A stretch of DNA of 64,000 bases. Origin: Persebacter sp965221835. GTDB lineage: Bacteria; Pseudomonadota; Gammaproteobacteria; Tethybacterales; Persebacteraceae. Below the pieces are notes generated by a model that did no database searches, was not told the origin of the DNA, and worked only from the letters and a program-made list of their open reading frames with translations. The stretch is taken from assembly GCA_965221835.1 (NCBI GenBank), contig OZ244916.1:372001-436000 (forward strand), given 5' to 3'. The translations under genes were made by a program, and so were the position numbers. Positions 61,045 through 64,000 of the stretch are shown piece by piece (position 1 is the stretch's first letter; every line of letters begins with the position of its first letter).

Positions 61045-62281
61045 GCCGCAAAGAATCTGCCGGCATGAGTCGTCCGCCGCTCCACGCCGGATAGGCGGAC
61101 GCCGCAAGCGAAATCGCAAACGCCGTTGCGACAACAATCGCGACATCGGATGTCACAATATCGGACGGCAATCGCCCGAGTTGATAGATATTTCCGGGAA
61201 AAAGTGCGTAATCAAACTTTTCTTCAATCCATGCGACAATGCCGCCGACATTCGCCGCCAGCGGCAATCCGGCGGCAAGACCGAGTATCGCACCGCCGCC
61301 GCCGATGAGCATTCCCTGCATTAAAAAAATGCGCGTGATGCCGCCGCCGCCGACTCCCATCGCGCGCAAAATCGCGATTTCTCCGCGTTTGTTGCGCACC
61401 ATCGTCACCAACGCCGAAACGATATTAAATGCGGCGACCATAATAATGAGAGTCAAAATGACGAACATCGCGCGTTTTTCCAACGCCAACGCGCGAAACA
61501 ATTCGCCATGGCTGCTTGTCCAATCGTACAAATATAAGTTAGGCGGGCTTTCTGCTTGCAGTTTTGCGCGCAAGGCGGGGGCGCGAATAATATCTTTCAG
61601 TTTCAATCGCACCGACGAAATTGAATCGCCGAGACGGTAAATTTTTTGTGCATCTTGCAAATGAATATAGGCGAGCGACGAATCGAATTGATGCACACCG
61701 GAATCGAAAATACCGGCGACTTCCAGACGGCGAATGCGCGGCAACAATCCGGCGGCGGTCAAACGCCCTTTCGGTGCGAGCAACATAACTTTGTCGCCGG
61801 CTTTTACGCGCAAGTTGCGCGCCAGCACATCGCCCAAAAAAATGCGAAACGCCCCCGGCGCGAGGGCGGATTGCATTTCGTTTTCCATTTGCCGGACGAC
61901 ATTGTTGACTTGCGATTCGCGGGATGGTTCAATGCCGTGTATCAGCACGCCGCGCACATGGTTGTCGTTCACGAGCAATCCTTGTTCTTGAATGTTCGGT
62001 GCGGCGGCGACGACGGCGGGATCTTGCAAATACAATTCCGCAATCGTTTGCCAATCGTTTAAATTGTCGTCCACTCCGGCGACTTCCAAATGCGAAGCGA
62101 TTCCGAGAATGCGTTCGCGCAACTGATTTTGAAAACCGGTCATCACCGCCAGCACCGTTAGCAACGCGGCGACTCCCAGCGCGATGCCCGCCATAGACAG
62201 CGCGGAAACAAACGAAACAAAACGGTCGTGTTTGCCGGACAACGTAAAACGCAATCCTATAAAAAATTCGTAATAGCGCAA
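61037..62281 (-). CDS. lolC: Lipoprotein-releasing ABC transporter permease LolC/LolE
   Basis: A 414-residue permease with one helix near residue 30 (Phe-Val-Ser-Ala-Leu-Ser-Met-Ala-Gly-Ile-Ala-Leu-Gly-Val), a large periplasmic domain, and three helices after residue 265. Phe-Ile-Gly-Leu-Arg-Phe near the start is the LolC/E pattern. TTG at 62281 is chosen because GGAG stands 6 bases upstream and the length then matches the family. With only one permease gene before lolD, the transporter is probably the LolCD (LolF-like) homodimer type of alphaproteobacteria. Confidence 0.9.
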   Translation of the reverse strand: MRYYEFFIGLRFTLSGKHDRFVSFVSALSMAGIALGVAALLTVLAVMTGFQNQLRERILGIASHLEVAGVDDNLNDWQTIAELYLQDPAVVAAAPNIQEQGLLVNDNHVRGVLIHGIEPSRESQVNNVVRQMENEMQSALAPGAFRIFLGDVLARNLRVKAGDKVMLLAPKGRLTAAGLLPRIRRLEVAGIFDSGVHQFDSSLAYIHLQDAQKIYRLGDSISSVRLKLKDIIRAPALRAKLQAESPPNLYLYDWTSSHGELFRALALEKRAMFVILTLIIMVAAFNIVSALVTMVRNKRGEIAILRAMGVGGGGITRIFLMQGMLIGGGGAILGLAAGLPLAANVGGIVAWIEEKFDYALFPGNIYQLGRLPSDIVTSDVAIVVATAFAISLAASAYPAWSGGRLMPADSLRHE

Positions 62282-62400
62282 AACTTCTCCACCGCGCGCC
62301 CGAAAAGTTGAACGCGTTATTGTTATTTTAACAAAATTTTCGCTCTTCGCGCAACTGCCTCGCAAACGGCGGAGAGTGAAAGTTTTGGAAAAATTCGCGC

Positions 62401-62406
62401 TATAAT
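62401..62406 (+). promoter_or_regulatory. -10 box TATAAT for leaderless gabD
   Basis: TATAAT, ACGGCG, then ATG: six bases apart. Confidence 0.65.
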
Positions 62407-62412
62407 ACGGCG

Positions 62413-63864
62413 ATGAAAAAAATTAAAAATCAATCTCTTTTGCGCGGCGCGGGGTATGTGCGCGGCGAATGGTGCGGTGCGGACGGCGGCGCGTTTTTCG
62501 GCGTGGACAATCCCGCGACCGGCGAAGTTATCGCGAATGTGCCGCAAATGGGCGCGGCAGAAACCCGCCGGGCGATAGACGCCGCCGCTGCCGCCTTTGC
62601 GAAATGGCGTGTCATTCCCGCCAAAGAACGCGCCGCGTTTGTGATGGAATGGTATCGCATGATTTTGGAAAACGCCGATGATTTGGCGCGTTTAATGACT
62701 CTAGAACAAGGCAAACCGCTCGCCGAATCGCGCGGCGAAGTTTTGTACGGTGCATCTTTCGCGCAATGGTTTGCCGAAGAATGCAAACGCGGCGGCGGCG
62801 AAATCGTCCCCGCCCCCCGCACACAAACGCAAATCCGCATTACCCGCGAAGCGGCGGGAGTCGCCGCGCTGATTACGCCGTGGAATTTTCCGATTGCGAT
62901 GATTATGCGCAAAGCCGCGCCTGCTCTCGCGGCGGGATGCACCGTTGTCGCCAAACCCGCTTCGCAAACGCCGCTGTGCGCCATCGCGCTCGCCGCCCTC
63001 GCCGAAAAAGCCGGATTTCCCGCCGGTGTTTTCAATTTAATCACCGGCGATGCGCGCGCGGTCGGCGGCGAGTTGTGCGCAAATCCCGCCGTCCGCGTTT
63101 TGTCTTTCACCGGTTCCACCGAAGTCGGCAGATTGCTCGCCGCCGCTTGCGCACCCGATGTCAAAAAACTCGCGTTGGAACTCGGCGGCAACGCGCCGTT
63201 TATCGTTTTTGACGATGCAGATTTGTCGCGCGCCGCCGCACAACTTATGGCGTCCAAATTTCGCAACGCCGGACAAACTTGCGTTTGCGCAAATCGCGTT
63301 TATGTGCAGCGCGGCGTATACGACGAATTTGCCGAAATAATGAAAGAAAAAGTACTCGCGCTAAAAGTCGGCGACGGTCTGGAAGCGGGCGTAGACATCG
63401 GTCCGCTGATTGACGATTCCGCCGTGCAAAAAGCGGAAAATCATTTGCGCGGATGCGAATCGGGCGGCGCAAATGTCATTGTTCGCGGCGGACGGACGGA
63501 CGCAGGCGCGCGATTTTTCGCCCCCGCATTGCTGGGCAATGTGCCGGACGGCGCGCCGCCGTGTCGCGAAGAAACTTTCGCACCGCTTGCGCCGCTGTTT
63601 ATTTTTGATGACGAAACGGAAGTCGTGCGCCGCGCGAACGACACGATTTACGGATTGTCGGCGTATTTATGCACGCGCGATTTAGGTCGTGCCATGCGCG
63701 TTTCCGAATCGCTGGAATCGGGAATCGTCGGCGTAAACGAAGGCATTATTTCCACCGAAGTCGCTCCTTTCGGCGGCGTTAAACAATCCGGAATCGGACG
63801 CGAAGGCGGCGCACACGGAATGGACGAATACACCGAAACTAAATATACACTTTTCGGCTATTGA
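62413..63864 (+). CDS. gabD: Succinate-semialdehyde dehydrogenase (NAD(P)+)
   Basis: A 483-residue aldehyde dehydrogenase. The catalytic Cys290 is in Gly-Gln-Thr-Cys, the general base Glu in Leu-Glu-Leu-Gly-Gly, and Pro-Trp-Asn-Phe-Pro marks the cofactor site. Glu-Gly-Ile-Ile-Ser-Thr-Glu-Val-Ala-Pro-Phe-Gly-Gly and the Lys-Tyr tail are typical of GabD. It converts succinate semialdehyde to succinate, the last step of putrescine and GABA breakdown, which fits aguB and spuC in this window. Start set by the -10 box. Confidence 0.92.
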   Translation: MKKIKNQSLLRGAGYVRGEWCGADGGAFFGVDNPATGEVIANVPQMGAAETRRAIDAAAAAFAKWRVIPAKERAAFVMEWYRMILENADDLARLMTLEQGKPLAESRGEVLYGASFAQWFAEECKRGGGEIVPAPRTQTQIRITREAAGVAALITPWNFPIAMIMRKAAPALAAGCTVVAKPASQTPLCAIALAALAEKAGFPAGVFNLITGDARAVGGELCANPAVRVLSFTGSTEVGRLLAAACAPDVKKLALELGGNAPFIVFDDADLSRAAAQLMASKFRNAGQTCVCANRVYVQRGVYDEFAEIMKEKVLALKVGDGLEAGVDIGPLIDDSAVQKAENHLRGCESGGANVIVRGGRTDAGARFFAPALLGNVPDGAPPCREETFAPLAPLFIFDDETEVVRRANDTIYGLSAYLCTRDLGRAMRVSESLESGIVGVNEGIISTEVAPFGGVKQSGIGREGGAHGMDEYTETKYTLFGY

Positions 63865-63891
63865 TTTTTTTTGGCGCGAGAATTTTCGGCG

Positions 63892-63931
63892 GAATCGGTG
63901 AATCGGTGAATCGGTGAATCGGCGAATCGGT
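63892..63931. repeat. Five copies of an 8-bp repeat GAATCGGT
   Basis: Five tandem units at 63892-63931, the fourth with GAATCGGC. It lies between gabD and the right edge. Confidence 0.85.
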
Positions 63932-63952
63932 ATCGCGCCGCGAACGGGCGAA

Positions 63953-64000
63953 TTATTTTTCCCCCGAAACGCGCAACTCCCACACCGCCAACGATTCTTT
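63953..64000 (-). CDS. Possible C-terminus of a gene entering from the right edge
   Basis: The minus strand reads Lys-Glu-Ser-Leu-Ala-Val-Trp-Glu-Leu-Arg-Val-Ser-Gly-Glu-Lys and TAA, 15 codons with protein-like composition and open to the edge. Too short to identify. Confidence 0.3.
   Translation of the reverse strand, partial: KESLAVWELRVSGEK

Overview
The window looks like a chromosomal segment of an uncultivated, probably marine or host-associated alphaproteobacterium. Supporting signs are a four-gene heterotetrameric sarcosine oxidase cluster, a phaC-phaA-phaB polyhydroxybutyrate operon, a MidA/NDUFAF7 methyltransferase, a small NDUFS6-like zinc-finger gene, a fused NuoE-NuoF formate dehydrogenase subunit, LolCD and a LivKHMGF transporter. 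The species was not identified. Coding is dense, with many 1-8 base overlaps (ATGA type). Most of the non-coding space is repeats.

Layout. 1-6.5 kb: the 3' part of a giant repetitive autotransporter adhesin that runs off the left edge. 6.7-13.2 kb: a small secreted protein, then soxB-soxD-soxA-soxG and an N-carbamoylputrescine amidase. 13.2-13.9 kb: a composite minisatellite. 14-19.2 kb: SpuC-type putrescine aminotransferase and the PHB operon. 19.3-22.4 kb: a MITE-like element, a cysteine-rich outer-membrane protein and a 21-bp tandem array. 22.4-30.3 kb: midA, cysE, a secreted ankyrin protein, a NYN nuclease, a GbcA-like Rieske oxygenase, trmL, ChaC-like cyclotransferase, ugpQ and msrA. 30.3-37.4 kb: a long operon ilvE, zinc finger, tsaC, trpS, scpA, scpB, rluB, 5'-nucleotidase and an FAD oxidoreductase. 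37.4-39.9 kb: repeats and dnaG. 40-48.9 kb: a liv operon interrupted by a DUF262 gene, a broken AAA ATPase, a methyltransferase-HNH fusion, a GIY-YIG relic and a HEPN gene. 49-57.5 kb: fused formate dehydrogenase subunit, PhyH oxygenase, initiator tRNA, enolase-superfamily enzyme, uvrB, DUF2065, alkA and a second methyltransferase-HNH fusion. 57.5-64 kb: asd, leuB, leuD, lolD, lolC and gabD.

How the genes work together. Several enzymes fit use of methylated and polyamine nitrogen compounds. A GbcA-like Rieske enzyme (betaine to dimethylglycine), sarcosine oxidase and a formate dehydrogenase subunit could remove methyl groups. AguB, SpuC and GabD could carry putrescine carbon to succinate, and PHB could store carbon. 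This pathway reading is inference from families and proximity.

Most notable. (1) A nested cluster of nuclease and defence-type genes sits inside the liv operon, partly bounded by identical 68-bp direct repeats that carry the end of livK. (2) At least ten genes on both strands have a TATAAT-like -10 box ending exactly 6 or 7 bases before the start codon, which indicates leaderless mRNAs; the window also encodes an initiator tRNA with a U1-A72 pair. (3) The livK start region (Shine-Dalgarno plus ATG) is repeated three times in frame. (4) Short codon-phased repeats lengthen the C-termini of several unrelated proteins.
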